Source: Kordia jejudonensis
GTDB lineage: Bacteria > Bacteroidota > Bacteroidia > Flavobacteriales > Flavobacteriaceae
Direction: 5' to 3'
DNA: 64,000 bases
NCBI RefSeq assembly: GCF_001005315.1
Contig: NZ_LBMG01000028.1
Coordinates: 1 to 64,000 of the forward strand
A program made the position numbers and the translations under genes. Within the stretch, counting starts at the first letter, position 1. Each line of letters begins with the position of its first letter. Shown here piece by piece: positions 1 to 8,160 of the stretch. The notes below the pieces were generated by a model that saw only the letters and a list, made by a program, of their open reading frames with translations, did not search any database and was not told where the DNA came from.

Positions 1-30
1 CTTACCAAATATCTGGTAAGGGTTTTTTTA
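1..30 (+). terminator. Intrinsic terminator of an upstream gene
   Basis: Stem CTTACCA / TGGTAAG with a six-base loop, then GG and a run of seven T. It ends a plus-strand transcript that starts before the window. Positions 31-167 hold no gene and form the AT-rich upstream region of the next one. Confidence 0.8.
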
Positions 31-167
31 TGTATACACTAGATATTTCCCAAATTAGAAAAATCATTAAATCCAAGTGAGTTAAAGAAATCTTAAAGTA
101 TTCTTAAACTTTATTATTAATGTAATGTTATTAGTAATTTCACGGCTCAAACCAATTATTCATAACT

Positions 168-2663
168 ATGTTAAGAAAAATACCATTATTTCTACTTGGA
201 ATTTTGCTTATTTCTGTTACTTCATGTTCTACTGCTAAGAAAGCATCAGCTAGTAAGAAAGGAGCAGTAGCGTCAGCTAAACCAAAGAAAAAACCTAAAA
301 AAGGAGGAATTCAGCCTTATGATAAGGTAATTACCAAACAAGCTAAAAGTGATCCAGGATTGTTTACCGTTCATGAATTAGATGATAAGTTCTATTATGA
401 AATACCAGATTCTCTTTTTAATAGAGAAATGTTAATGGTAACCAGAATTGCTAAAACCGCTTCAGGACTTGGTTTCGGAGGAGGAAAGCAAAATACACAA
501 GTACTACGCTGGGAAAAAAATAGAAAACAAGTGTTACTACGAGTAGTTTCACACAATGTAGTAGCTGCAGATTCTTTACCAGTATACGAAGCCGTTGTAA
601 ATTCTAATTTTGAGCCAATATTATATTCGTTCCCAATTAAGGCCTTTAGTAAAGATTCATTAAACACCGTAATTGAAGTGACTCCTTTGTTTTCAAAAGA
701 TGTGAAAGCTTTAGGAATTCCAGCTTTTAGAAGAAGACAATATAAAATTTCAAGATTAGACGCTGCAAGGTCATATATAGATAAATTAAAGAGTTATCCT
801 TTAAATATTGAATCAAGACACGTTAAAACTTATAACGCGGCGGCACCACCATCAAATGGAAGTGTTGCTTCTATCTCTGTAGAGATGAGTAATTCTATGA
901 TTTTGTTACCAAAGGAGCCAATGAAAAGACGTTATTTTGATGAGCGTGTAGGTTGGTTTACTAGTAGCCAAGTTGATTATGGATTGAAAGCACAAAAAAG
1001 TAAACAAGTAACATTCTTAGATCGTTGGAGACTTGAGGTTAAAGATGAAGACATTGAAAAGTTTAAAAGAGGAGAACTTGTTGAGCCTAAGAAACAAATT
1101 GTTTATTATGTTGATAGAGCTACACCAGAAGAATGGAAGCCATATATTAAACAAGGAATTGAAGACTGGCAAGTAGCTTTTGAAGCGGCTGGTTTCAAAA
1201 ATGCAATTATAGCAAAAGATCCCCCATCAGTTGAGGAAGATCCAGATTGGAGTCCAGAAGATGTACGTTATTCAGTAGTACGTTACTTAGCTTCGCCAAT
1301 TCCAAACGCAAATGGACCTCACGTAAGTGACCCAAGAAGTGGAGAAATTTTAGAAAGTGATATCAACTGGTATCATAATGTAATGAGCCTATTAAGAAAC
1401 TGGTTCTTCATTCAAACAGCAGCCATTAATCCAGATGCACAAACTTTAGAGTTTAAAGATGAAGTTATGGGACGTTTAATTCGTTTTGTATCTGCTCACG
1501 AAGTTGGTCATACTTTAGGATTACCTCACAATATGGGAAGTAGTGTTGCTTATCCAGTTGAAAAGTTACGTGATCCAGCATTTACGAAGAAGTATGGAAC
1601 TGCACCATCTATTATGGATTACGCACGTTTTAACTATGTTGCACAGCCAGGAGATGAAGGAGTCGCTTTAATGCCAAACATCGGACCATATGATAAGTAT
1701 GCTATTAGTTGGGGATATCGTCCAATTTTAGAAGCTAAAAAAGGAGAAGATGAAAAGAAAACCTTAGATAAGTGGATTCTTGACAAAGCAGGAGATCCAA
1801 TGTATAGATTTGGACACCAGCAAGCAGGAGATGTAGTTGATCCAAGTTCGCAAACAGAGGATTTAGGAGATGATGCAATGAAAGCAAGTGCTTATGGAAT
1901 TAAAAACCTAAAAAGAATTGTTCCTAACTTAATCAAATGGACAGCCAAAGATGGTAAAACATACGATGATTTAGATACAATGTACGGACAAGTTTTAGGT
2001 CAGTACAACCGTTATATGGGACACGTTTCTTCAAATATTGGTGGAGTGTATGAGCACTATAAAACATACGACCAGGAAGGAGCTGTATACACACATGTTG
2101 ACAAGGATACACAAAAAAGAGCATTACAATTTATCAATGATAACTTATTCAAAACACAGGATTGGTTATTAGATCAAAATATCTTTAACAAAACTCAATA
2201 TTCTGGAACTACGGAAAGAATCAGAGGAACACAAGTTCGTACACTAAACAGAATTTTAAGTTTAGGACGATTAGCTCGTGTAATGGAAAACGAAACATTA
2301 AATGGAAATAACGCTTATTCTATCTTAGAAATGATGCGTGATTTGCGTAATGGAGTTTGGACAGAATTGCGTTCAGGAAGAAAAATTGATGCATACCGTC
2401 GTAACTTGCAAAGAGCATATGTTGACAGATTAGCATATTTAATGACAGCTAAAAGTCCAGCAAGACCAAGACGTAGCAGTGATTACGTGAAGTTTACACC
2501 AATAAGCACAAGTCAATCAGACTTACGTGCGGTAGTAAGAGCAGAATTAAATACCTTAAAAAGAAATGCTAGAAGCGCCGCTTCTCGAACAGGAGATCAA
2601 ATGAGTAAAATACATTTGAGAGATATTGTTGAGCGTATCGATATGGTATTAGACCCAAAATAA
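168..2663 (+). CDS. Zinc-dependent metalloprotease lipoprotein (met-zincin; DUF5117/DUF5118/DUF4953 type)
   Basis: An 831-residue surface or periplasmic protease. The N-terminus is a lipoprotein signal with the lipobox cysteine at residue 20 (SVTSC), followed by a Lys/Ala-rich linker. The catalytic site is HEVGHTLGLPH, with zinc ligands His444, His448 and His454 and catalytic Glu445; a downstream SIMDY supplies the Met-turn methionine. This matches the large Bacteroidota family with an N-terminal DUF5118/DUF5117 part and a C-terminal met-zincin part, and the length is usual for that family. The natural substrate is unknown. It stands alone, with terminators on both sides. Confidence 0.88.
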   Translation: MLRKIPLFLLGILLISVTSCSTAKKASASKKGAVASAKPKKKPKKGGIQPYDKVITKQAKSDPGLFTVHELDDKFYYEIPDSLFNREMLMVTRIAKTASGLGFGGGKQNTQVLRWEKNRKQVLLRVVSHNVVAADSLPVYEAVVNSNFEPILYSFPIKAFSKDSLNTVIEVTPLFSKDVKALGIPAFRRRQYKISRLDAARSYIDKLKSYPLNIESRHVKTYNAAAPPSNGSVASISVEMSNSMILLPKEPMKRRYFDERVGWFTSSQVDYGLKAQKSKQVTFLDRWRLEVKDEDIEKFKRGELVEPKKQIVYYVDRATPEEWKPYIKQGIEDWQVAFEAAGFKNAIIAKDPPSVEEDPDWSPEDVRYSVVRYLASPIPNANGPHVSDPRSGEILESDINWYHNVMSLLRNWFFIQTAAINPDAQTLEFKDEVMGRLIRFVSAHEVGHTLGLPHNMGSSVAYPVEKLRDPAFTKKYGTAPSIMDYARFNYVAQPGDEGVALMPNIGPYDKYAISWGYRPILEAKKGEDEKKTLDKWILDKAGDPMYRFGHQQAGDVVDPSSQTEDLGDDAMKASAYGIKNLKRIVPNLIKWTAKDGKTYDDLDTMYGQVLGQYNRYMGHVSSNIGGVYEHYKTYDQEGAVYTHVDKDTQKRALQFINDNLFKTQDWLLDQNIFNKTQYSGTTERIRGTQVRTLNRILSLGRLARVMENETLNGNNAYSILEMMRDLRNGVWTELRSGRKIDAYRRNLQRAYVDRLAYLMTAKSPARPRRSSDYVKFTPISTSQSDLRAVVRAELNTLKRNARSAASRTGDQMSKIHLRDIVERIDMVLDPK

Positions 2664-2685
2664 TACATTTCTCACATACTTTATA

Positions 2686-2712
2686 AAAAGCAGCTTTCGA
2701 GCTGCTTTTTTT
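2686..2712 (+). terminator. Intrinsic terminator with UUCG loop
   Basis: An 11-bp stem (AAAAAGCAGCT / AGCTGCTTTTT) closed by a TTCG tetraloop and ending in T. It terminates the metalloprotease gene. Confidence 0.93.
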
Positions 2713-2799
2713 ATACTGCAAAGACAGGAATAACTTTTTATACTACCATAAAAAACATCAAAAGCTGTTAATTTTACACATATATTTTCCCCTTAACAT

Positions 2800-4065
2800 A
2801 TGTATGCAATAATTGACTGTAATAGCTTTTACGCTTCGTGCGAAAGAGCTTTCGATCCTAAACTGATAAACAAACCGTTGGCAATTTTGTCCAACAACGA
2901 TGGTTGTGTAATTTCTCGAAATAAAGAAGCCAAAGCGTTAGGAATTCCCATGGGCGCACCGCTTTTTAAATACAAAGAAATCATTACACAAAAAAACATT
3001 CAAATACGATCGTCCAACTATTCTCTATATGGCGATATGAGCGAACGTGTTATGAAATTACTCGAAAACTTCTCTCCAGAAGTGGAAGTATACAGCATTG
3101 ATGAAGCGTTTATAAAATTGCCAGAATCTGAAGATTATCAACAAGTAGGATTGGACATTAAAAACTATATTTTTCAATGTACTGGAATTCCTGTAAGTGT
3201 CGGAATTGCTCCTACCAAAGCACTATCAAAGGCAGCAAACAATATCGTAAAGAAATTTCCAGATAAAACAAATGGTAGTTATGCAATTGATACTGAAGCA
3301 AAACGCATCAAATTACTCAAATGGCTTCCCATCAATGATATTTGGGGAATTGGCAAAGGAAATAAAGTACGTTTGCAAAACAAAGGAGCACAGACGGCTT
3401 ATGAATTTACACAACTAACAGATGATTGGGTAAAGCGAAACATGTCTATTGTAGGCTTGCGTTTAAAAAAAGATTTAGAAGGCGAACCGACCATTTTATT
3501 TGAAGATGAAGTACAAAACAAAAAAGTAATTGCAACGACTAGAAGTTTTGAATTTACATTCTCCGACAAGCAAAACATCAAAGAACGGATTGCGACTTTT
3601 GCTGCCCGTTGTGCAGAAAAACTACGAATGCAAACTTCTTCTTGTAATGTAGTCATGGTCTATTTAAAAAGTGATCGTAACAAAAAAAACGAATTACAGC
3701 ACCGAGCCAACAGAATACTAACGTTGCCTTATGCAACCAACTCTACACTGACCATCAATGAGTTTGCACAAAAAGCATTAGACGATATTTATAAACCTGG
3801 AATAAAATACAAAAGAGCCGGCGTTATCTTAACAGGTTTGGTACAAACTGACGCTTTACAACTCGATTTGTTTAAAAATGAAAATCCAAAACACAAGCAA
3901 TTGATGGCAACAATGGATACGTTGAATCAAAAATATGGTGGCAGAAAAATAAAAATGGCAAGTCAAGATTTGCAACGAACTTGGAAAATGCGACAAGCGT
4001 ATTTATCGCCAGAATACACTACAAAATTTAGTGATATTATTGTTTTAAATTGTCGTACAATCTAA
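2800..4065 (+). CDS. umuC: Y-family translesion DNA polymerase, UmuC-like (Pol V catalytic subunit)
   Basis: 421 residues, normal for UmuC. Bypasses DNA lesions during the SOS response as the catalytic subunit of Pol V together with processed UmuD. Palm residues are visible: Asp6 in the opening AIIDCNSFYASCE, and Asp101/Glu102 in YSIDEAF. PTKALSKAANNI and the helix-hairpin-helix region near DIWGIGKG follow, with the DUF4113-like UmuC tail at the C-terminus. The partner umuD begins nine bases after the stop. This order (umuC first) is the reverse of the umuDC order in E. coli. A possible -7 box (TAATTTTA) lies at 2769-2776. I could not identify an SOS box. Confidence 0.93.
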   Translation: MYAIIDCNSFYASCERAFDPKLINKPLAILSNNDGCVISRNKEAKALGIPMGAPLFKYKEIITQKNIQIRSSNYSLYGDMSERVMKLLENFSPEVEVYSIDEAFIKLPESEDYQQVGLDIKNYIFQCTGIPVSVGIAPTKALSKAANNIVKKFPDKTNGSYAIDTEAKRIKLLKWLPINDIWGIGKGNKVRLQNKGAQTAYEFTQLTDDWVKRNMSIVGLRLKKDLEGEPTILFEDEVQNKKVIATTRSFEFTFSDKQNIKERIATFAARCAEKLRMQTSSCNVVMVYLKSDRNKKNELQHRANRILTLPYATNSTLTINEFAQKALDDIYKPGIKYKRAGVILTGLVQTDALQLDLFKNENPKHKQLMATMDTLNQKYGGRKIKMASQDLQRTWKMRQAYLSPEYTTKFSDIIVLNCRTI

Positions 4066-4074
4066 CTTTGCAAC

Positions 4075-4518
4075 ATGATGAAAAAGCAAAAAAATGACAA
4101 TTTACTGACGTTTTACAAATCAATTCATGGAAACGTAGCACTTGAATATGTTTCAGAAGGTATTTCTGCGGGATTTCCTTCGCCAGCGGACGATTTTAAA
4201 AATGAACGGATCAATTTATCTGAAGAGCTCATCAACGATCCAAACACAACGTATTATGCACGTGTAAATGGAGAATCCATGATTGGAGCAGGATTAGATG
4301 ACAATGATTTATTGGTCATTGACAAAAGTATTCCTCCAAAAGATGGAAAAATTGCCGTATGTTGTGTTGATGGAGAATTTACGGTGAAACGACTCAAAAT
4401 TACAGATGAATGTGTGTATCTCATGCCTGCAAATGACAATTACAAACCCATAAAAGTTACGAAGGATAAACAATTGGTAATTTGGGGAATTGTAACATAT
4501 GTCATCAAAAAAGTGTAA
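4075..4518 (+). CDS. umuD: UmuD-like S24 autopeptidase (Pol V subunit)
   Basis: 147 residues. Self-cleaving LexA/UmuD-type serine peptidase whose trimmed form partners UmuC. The cleavage site is Ala32-Gly33 in ISAGFPSPADDF (E. coli uses Cys-Gly). The nucleophile is Ser68 in NGESM and the general base Lys105 in EFTVKRL; the 37-residue spacing matches E. coli Ser60/Lys97. There is no DNA-binding domain ahead of the cleavage site, so this is UmuD rather than LexA. It directly follows umuC, almost certainly on one transcript. Tandem Met codons open the frame, so the start may be one codon later. Confidence 0.92.
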   Translation: MMKKQKNDNLLTFYKSIHGNVALEYVSEGISAGFPSPADDFKNERINLSEELINDPNTTYYARVNGESMIGAGLDDNDLLVIDKSIPPKDGKIAVCCVDGEFTVKRLKITDECVYLMPANDNYKPIKVTKDKQLVIWGIVTYVIKKV

Positions 4519-4760
4519 GTTTTTAATGGAGTAATCTATCAATGTATCAATTTGAAAATGTACCAATGGAAAGAGATGCCCTTTTTTAATTATGTGTACG
4601 TTTCAAAAAAAATGTATTATAAATTAAGTAGTAGATTGCCGCGTATATCCCAAAATACTAGCAAAGACGTATCATACCTTTGGGTTTTCAAAATGATACC
4701 GAAGTCAGAAAAAGCCTTGAATCATTACATTTTTAAATCCTTGAATTGAGTGAAGCAAGA

Positions 4761-5189
4761 TCACGCTTTAATAAAATCTTCATATTCATAATAAAACGCT
4801 TCAAACTGTTGCATGGTTTCATTCAAGAACACCATTGTTTCTTGCCACGTATTTTTATTATGAATAGAAACCTTGTGTTTTTCGATGTAAATTCTAGAGA
4901 TTTCTTTGCCATTATCCAGCACATAATCTTCATCAAAAATGGCTTCTGGGAGAAATTCGTCGATCAAAATACTTTTCAATGAAATCATTTTATCCCAATA
5001 CCTAATACGATTCTCAATATTTTGATCTTCAATATCAAGCGAAACCATGGCTTTCTTTTTATCAAAATAAAACTTAAATGAAAAATCACGAATCTTCGTA
5101 TTGTACAAAATCCACTTTCGTGGAAATGACTTTCCAAACGAAATCCAAAAATCTTCTCGTAATTTTCTCGACTCAGCCTTACTAAACAT
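4761..5189 (-). CDS. DUF4268 domain protein
   Basis: 142 residues with no signal peptide or membrane segment. The aromatic- and Lys/Glu-rich composition, with FWISFGKSFPRKWILYNTKI near the N-terminus and ENRIRYWDKM mid-protein, resembles the DUF4268 family, which occurs alone and at the C-terminus of nuclease-like proteins. It is the size of the stand-alone form. No catalytic residues can be named. Its upstream region is a stack of palindromic 49-bp repeats that may carry or affect its promoter. It converges with umuD; the 242 bp between them hold nothing I recognise. Confidence 0.72.
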   Translation of the reverse strand: MFSKAESRKLREDFWISFGKSFPRKWILYNTKIRDFSFKFYFDKKKAMVSLDIEDQNIENRIRYWDKMISLKSILIDEFLPEAIFDEDYVLDNGKEISRIYIEKHKVSIHNKNTWQETMVFLNETMQQFEAFYYEYEDFIKA

Positions 5190-5201
5190 AAAAAAATGAA
5201 A

Positions 5202-5378
5202 TTTTTTTATTCCGTGCTCGACACGGAAACTCTGGTTAAAACAGCACTTATTTTTTTATTCCGTGCTTGACACGGAAACTTTTTCAAAAATAGTGCTTGT
5301 TTTTTTTACTCCGTATTCACACGGAAACTCTAATTAAAACAGTACTTATTTTTTTATTCCGTATCCTAAACGAAATCT
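5202..5378. repeat. Tandem ~49-bp repeat with a TTCCGTG palindrome, 3.5 copies
   Basis: Units begin near 5202, 5251, 5301 and 5350, with the TTCCGTG core at 5210, 5259, 5309 and 5357 (period 48-50 bp). Each unit is a T-tract, then ATTCCGTG, a five-base spacer, CACGGAAAC, then an A-rich stretch ending CAGCACTTA or similar. Copies 1 and 2 keep a perfect 7-bp inverted repeat, copy 3 has drifted, copy 4 is truncated. The T-tract precedes the hairpin on the plus strand and an A-tract follows it on the minus strand, so these are not ordinary terminators. Confidence 0.85.
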
Positions 5379-5473
5379 ATTCGCATACAAAAGTAATTTT
5401 CTTTTTGTAAATATTAGCAAGAAGCATGTTGGATTAAAAATGAAACACAAACTCGTTTATATCCGTTTATAAA

Positions 5474-5851
5474 TTACGAACAGCTTTCACATTCTCCTAT
5501 AAGCAATATTTGAGAAAAATTTATTTTCCGATTTGGAATCGATGGAATCTTCATATCAACCGATAAGCAATCTACCTTTCCGCAATGTTGACATTGAAAA
5601 TGCGGATGGATATCAATATGTTGTGCGGAAGAACAACCATGACATGTAGCATACCATTTTAGTCCATCTTTCCCCATAAACGAATGCACCAATCCATCAC
5701 TTTCCAAACGCTCTAAAACTCTATAAATAGTAGTCTTATTCATCTGGTCTTTTAAAAGATCAACCAACTGTACCGCAGAAACGGCATCTTTATTCTGTTC
5801 AAAAATAGCTAGTAATGTTTCTACTGATTTCGTTTTTCTAATAACTCCCAT
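5474..5851 (-). CDS. Fur-family metalloregulator, probably Zur (zinc)
   Basis: 125 residues: winged helix (residues 1-68, with DQMNKTTIYRVLERLESDGLV as the recognition region) and a metal-binding dimerisation domain. Structural zinc cysteines are Cys87/Cys90 (CQHC) and Cys121/Cys124 (CESC); histidines in HIDIHPHFQC supply regulatory sites. Such proteins repress metal uptake genes when metal is bound. It diverges from a MerC-like membrane protein gene, and two perfect 7-1-7 palindromes sit between them. Zur rather than Fur is inferred from the GCAAC-type operator and the MerC neighbour. The -7 box ends 4 nt before the ATG, so the mRNA is probably leaderless. Confidence 0.85.
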   Translation of the reverse strand: MGVIRKTKSVETLLAIFEQNKDAVSAVQLVDLLKDQMNKTTIYRVLERLESDGLVHSFMGKDGLKWYATCHGCSSAQHIDIHPHFQCQHCGKVDCLSVDMKIPSIPNRKINFSQILLIGECESCS

Positions 5852-5855
5852 ATTG

Positions 5856-5886
5856 CAAATTTACTGCAACTTAGTTGCATTCACAA
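5856..5886 (-). promoter_or_regulatory. Promoter of the Fur/Zur gene
   Basis: On the minus strand TAAATTTG (-7 box, plus positions 5856-5863) is preceded by TTG at 5884-5886 with 20 bp between. The ATG is at 5851, only four bases after the box. Operator 1 lies inside the spacer, which implies autorepression. Confidence 0.65.
5865..5879. promoter_or_regulatory. Fur/Zur-type operator 1 (15-bp perfect palindrome)
   Basis: TGCAACT-T-AGTTGCA is a perfect 7-1-7 inverted repeat, the geometry of Fur/Zur boxes. It sits between the -33 and -7 elements of the regulator's own promoter and also overlaps the -33 TTG of the divergent merC-like promoter. Confidence 0.82.
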
Positions 5887-5904
5887 AAAATAATGTTACT
5901 TTTG
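5875..5904 (+). promoter_or_regulatory. Promoter of the MerC-like gene
   Basis: TTG at 5875-5877, a 19-bp spacer, then TACTTTTG at 5897-5904: an exact match to the Bacteroidota consensus. Expected transcription start is near 5911, about 14 nt before the ATG. Confidence 0.78.
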
Positions 5905-5917
5905 CAACTAAGTTGCA
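5903..5917. promoter_or_regulatory. Fur/Zur-type operator 2 (15-bp perfect palindrome)
   Basis: TGCAACT-A-AGTTGCA differs from operator 1 only in the central base. It overlaps the last two bases of the merC-like -7 box and the expected transcription start, so binding should block that promoter. Centre-to-centre distance between the two operators is 38 bp. Confidence 0.82.
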
Positions 5918-5924
5918 GTAAGAA

Positions 5925-6329
5925 ATGATTTTAAATAAAAGTAATTCAGATTTCATAGGAGCGTTTACAAGTAGTCTTTGTTTGCTACATTGTATATGTA
6001 CACCGTTTCTATTTATGGTACAAACACACGCAATTAGCCATAGTGTTTCCGCACCTTTTTGGTGGAAAATTCTAGACTTTGTTTTTCTAATTATATCATT
6101 CATTGCCATTTATTGGTCTAGTAAAACAACTAGCAAACAATGGATGAAATTTTTAATGTGGATCACATGGTTGTGTTTGTGCTTGTTTATTCTAAATGAA
6201 AAACTAGCATGGTTTTCCATTCCTGAATATGCAATTTACCTGCCAGGCATTGGTTTGATAGTTCTTCATGTATACAACAAGAAATATTGTCAATGTAAAG
6301 ACGATCAGTGTTGTGCCTTACATGTATAA
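5925..6329 (+). CDS. MerC-like metal-transport membrane protein
   Basis: 134 residues with four predicted membrane segments. Metal-ligand cysteines lie in the first helix (Cys19, Cys23, Cys25 in LCLLHCICTP), with a further cysteine cluster at the C-terminus (CQCKDDQCC). This resembles MerC-domain proteins, which move mercury or other soft metals across the inner membrane. There is no mer operon here; the gene shares its control region with a Zur-like repressor, so a role in zinc import or handling is more likely than mercury resistance. That is inference from context. Confidence 0.78.
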   Translation: MILNKSNSDFIGAFTSSLCLLHCICTPFLFMVQTHAISHSVSAPFWWKILDFVFLIISFIAIYWSSKTTSKQWMKFLMWITWLCLCLFILNEKLAWFSIPEYAIYLPGIGLIVLHVYNKKYCQCKDDQCCALHV

Positions 6330-6520
6330 TTGTCAATTAAGTCCGTATATTTCAGTGTTATTTCATTTAAGATTTGATGAATATTCAATTTAAAAAAACA
6401 ACAACTATTGCCGAAATAATACCAATGATTTTGTAAAATTGAACGTATAATCTTCTAAAATTTCAAATACAAAAACCTAGGTATGCTTAAATACTATTCA
6501 ACTTAAAAAGAAAAAAAGGA

Positions 6521-7483
6521 ATGGACAGTATCACACAAGCCGTATTGGGTGCCGCTATAGGTGAAGTTGCACTTGGAAAAAAGATAGGGAATAAAGGTGC
6601 GATTGCAGGAGCAATTGTGGCGACCATTCCTGACCTTGATGTTATACTACATTTATTCTATACAAAATTCGAAATGTTAAGCATTCACAGAGGCTACAGT
6701 CATTCCATTGTATGTAGTATCATAGGCGCCTTATTGCTTACATTCATACTCAGTAAAATAAAATGGTTTGATCAAATTTCCTTCAAAAGATGCCTTCTTT
6801 TTGTATGGTTATGCCTCATTACACATATGTTACTTGATGCTTTTACGGCATATGGAACACAATTATTATTGCCGTTTAGCGACCGAAGAATAGGTTTTGA
6901 TAGTATCAATGTCGTTGATCCTTTATATACCATTCCCATGATAATTGGACTCATAGCAAGTTGTTGGTTATATCGTTCGCATAAAAATAGGTCAAAATTC
7001 ACTACGTATGGTTTATGGATAAGCTCCATATATTTACTGTGCACATTGTTACACAAAGAAATAGTAGCAACTACTATAGCTGCACGTTTTGCAAAAAACA
7101 ACATACACTATACGGAATTGTTAACAATGCCTGTGGGAATTGCTAATATCAATTGGTATGGTGTGGCAAAAACGAACGACAGTCTATATATGTGCAAATA
7201 CAATGGCTTTTCAAATACAGATGAAGCCATTACGGTTTTTCCCATAAACGATCAATACTTACAAGAAATCGATCAACACGTTGCGACAAAAATGCGTTGG
7301 TTTGCAAAAGGTTTTTATACGGTCACGAAGCAGCATGATACAATCAGAGTGTACAATCTGCAAGTAGATATGCGAGGCATTGTAATAGAAGGCAATCAAA
7401 AAGTACCAACTGTTGGTTACTTCAAAATAGTACGTCAAAATGGTACTTTTGTATTCTCATCGGGAAGCGTTCAGCAGCAGTAA
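6521..7483 (+). CDS. Membrane-bound metal-dependent hydrolase, YdjM/DUF457 family
   Basis: 320 residues. The opening MDSITQAVLGAAIGEV, the acidic IPDLDVILHLF, and the HRGYSHS signature are those of the YdjM/DUF457 family; about four to five membrane helices occupy residues 1-180, and a soluble C-terminal domain (about 180-320) follows. The family is predicted to bind metal through the conserved His/Asp residues; substrates are unknown. It converges with the ZIP transporter gene with a five-base gap. The 190 bp upstream (6330-6520) hold no recognisable feature. Confidence 0.85.
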   Translation: MDSITQAVLGAAIGEVALGKKIGNKGAIAGAIVATIPDLDVILHLFYTKFEMLSIHRGYSHSIVCSIIGALLLTFILSKIKWFDQISFKRCLLFVWLCLITHMLLDAFTAYGTQLLLPFSDRRIGFDSINVVDPLYTIPMIIGLIASCWLYRSHKNRSKFTTYGLWISSIYLLCTLLHKEIVATTIAARFAKNNIHYTELLTMPVGIANINWYGVAKTNDSLYMCKYNGFSNTDEAITVFPINDQYLQEIDQHVATKMRWFAKGFYTVTKQHDTIRVYNLQVDMRGIVIEGNQKVPTVGYFKIVRQNGTFVFSSGSVQQQ

Positions 7484-7488
7484 CTATA

Positions 7489-8160
7489 TTATATCAAATA
7501 TGCCATCGTCGTAGCGACAACGATCACTAACAATTTTGTCAAATTGAATTTATGACCTTCTGAACTCTCAAATAATATCGTGGTCGAAATATGTAAAAAG
7601 ATACCAATAACCAATGCTGAAATTTCATTCTGATACATTTCGAGCATCGGAATACTTTCAGACAAAAAACTTCCAAGTGGTGTCATAAGCGCAAACAAAA
7701 CTAAAAACAACATAATAGAAGCTTTTGGCATGTTAGTCTCATAAAAAAATGTTGTCAAAATAATAGCAATCGGAATCTTATGTACTACAATTCCATATAC
7801 CAAATGTTTATGATGATGCATTGGAAAACCTTCCAACACGGCGTGAATACTTAGACTCAAAAATAATAACCATGGAAAAGTAGTTCGCGTTTTGTGCAAA
7901 TGTACATGTCCGTGTTCGGCACCTTTTGAGAAAAACTCTAGAAAAATCTGCAACAAAATCCCAACCATGATAAAAATCCCATAACTACTCTTATACGAAG
8001 TAAAAACGGTTGGCAACAAATTAAAAATGGTAATTGCTAACAAAAATGCACCGCTAAAAGCGAGTAACAATTTCATGTACTTTTTATTGCGAAGCTTAAA
8101 AACGGTTACAAACAAAAAGCCGAGTACAACGGCTAAAATGGGTAAAAGATACTGTTTCAT
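7489..8160 (-). CDS. ZIP-family divalent metal transporter
   Basis: 223 residues with about eight membrane segments. ZIP signatures are present: HAVLEGFP in the fourth helix and HKIP in the fifth, where His and Glu form the binuclear metal site, plus a His-rich loop (HGHVHLH, HHHKH). It imports zinc or iron into the cytoplasm. The ATG overlaps the stop of the upstream methyltransferase by four bases (ATGA), so the two are translationally coupled. A ZIP gene close to a Zur-like regulator fits zinc homeostasis, but I see no copy of the operator upstream. Confidence 0.87.
   Translation of the reverse strand: MKQYLLPILAVVLGFLFVTVFKLRNKKYMKLLLAFSGAFLLAITIFNLLPTVFTSYKSSYGIFIMVGILLQIFLEFFSKGAEHGHVHLHKTRTTFPWLLFLSLSIHAVLEGFPMHHHKHLVYGIVVHKIPIAIILTTFFYETNMPKASIMLFLVLFALMTPLGSFLSESIPMLEMYQNEISALVIGIFLHISTTILFESSEGHKFNLTKLLVIVVATTMAYLI

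Noticed and set aside
4552-4749. 65-codon plus-strand open frame between umuD and the DUF4268 gene
   Set aside because: No promoter, odd composition, and no domain; AT-rich chance frame.
5202-5378. TTCCGTG repeats as a CRISPR array
   Set aside because: Repeats are adjacent without unique spacers, palindromic units are the period itself, and no cas genes are present.
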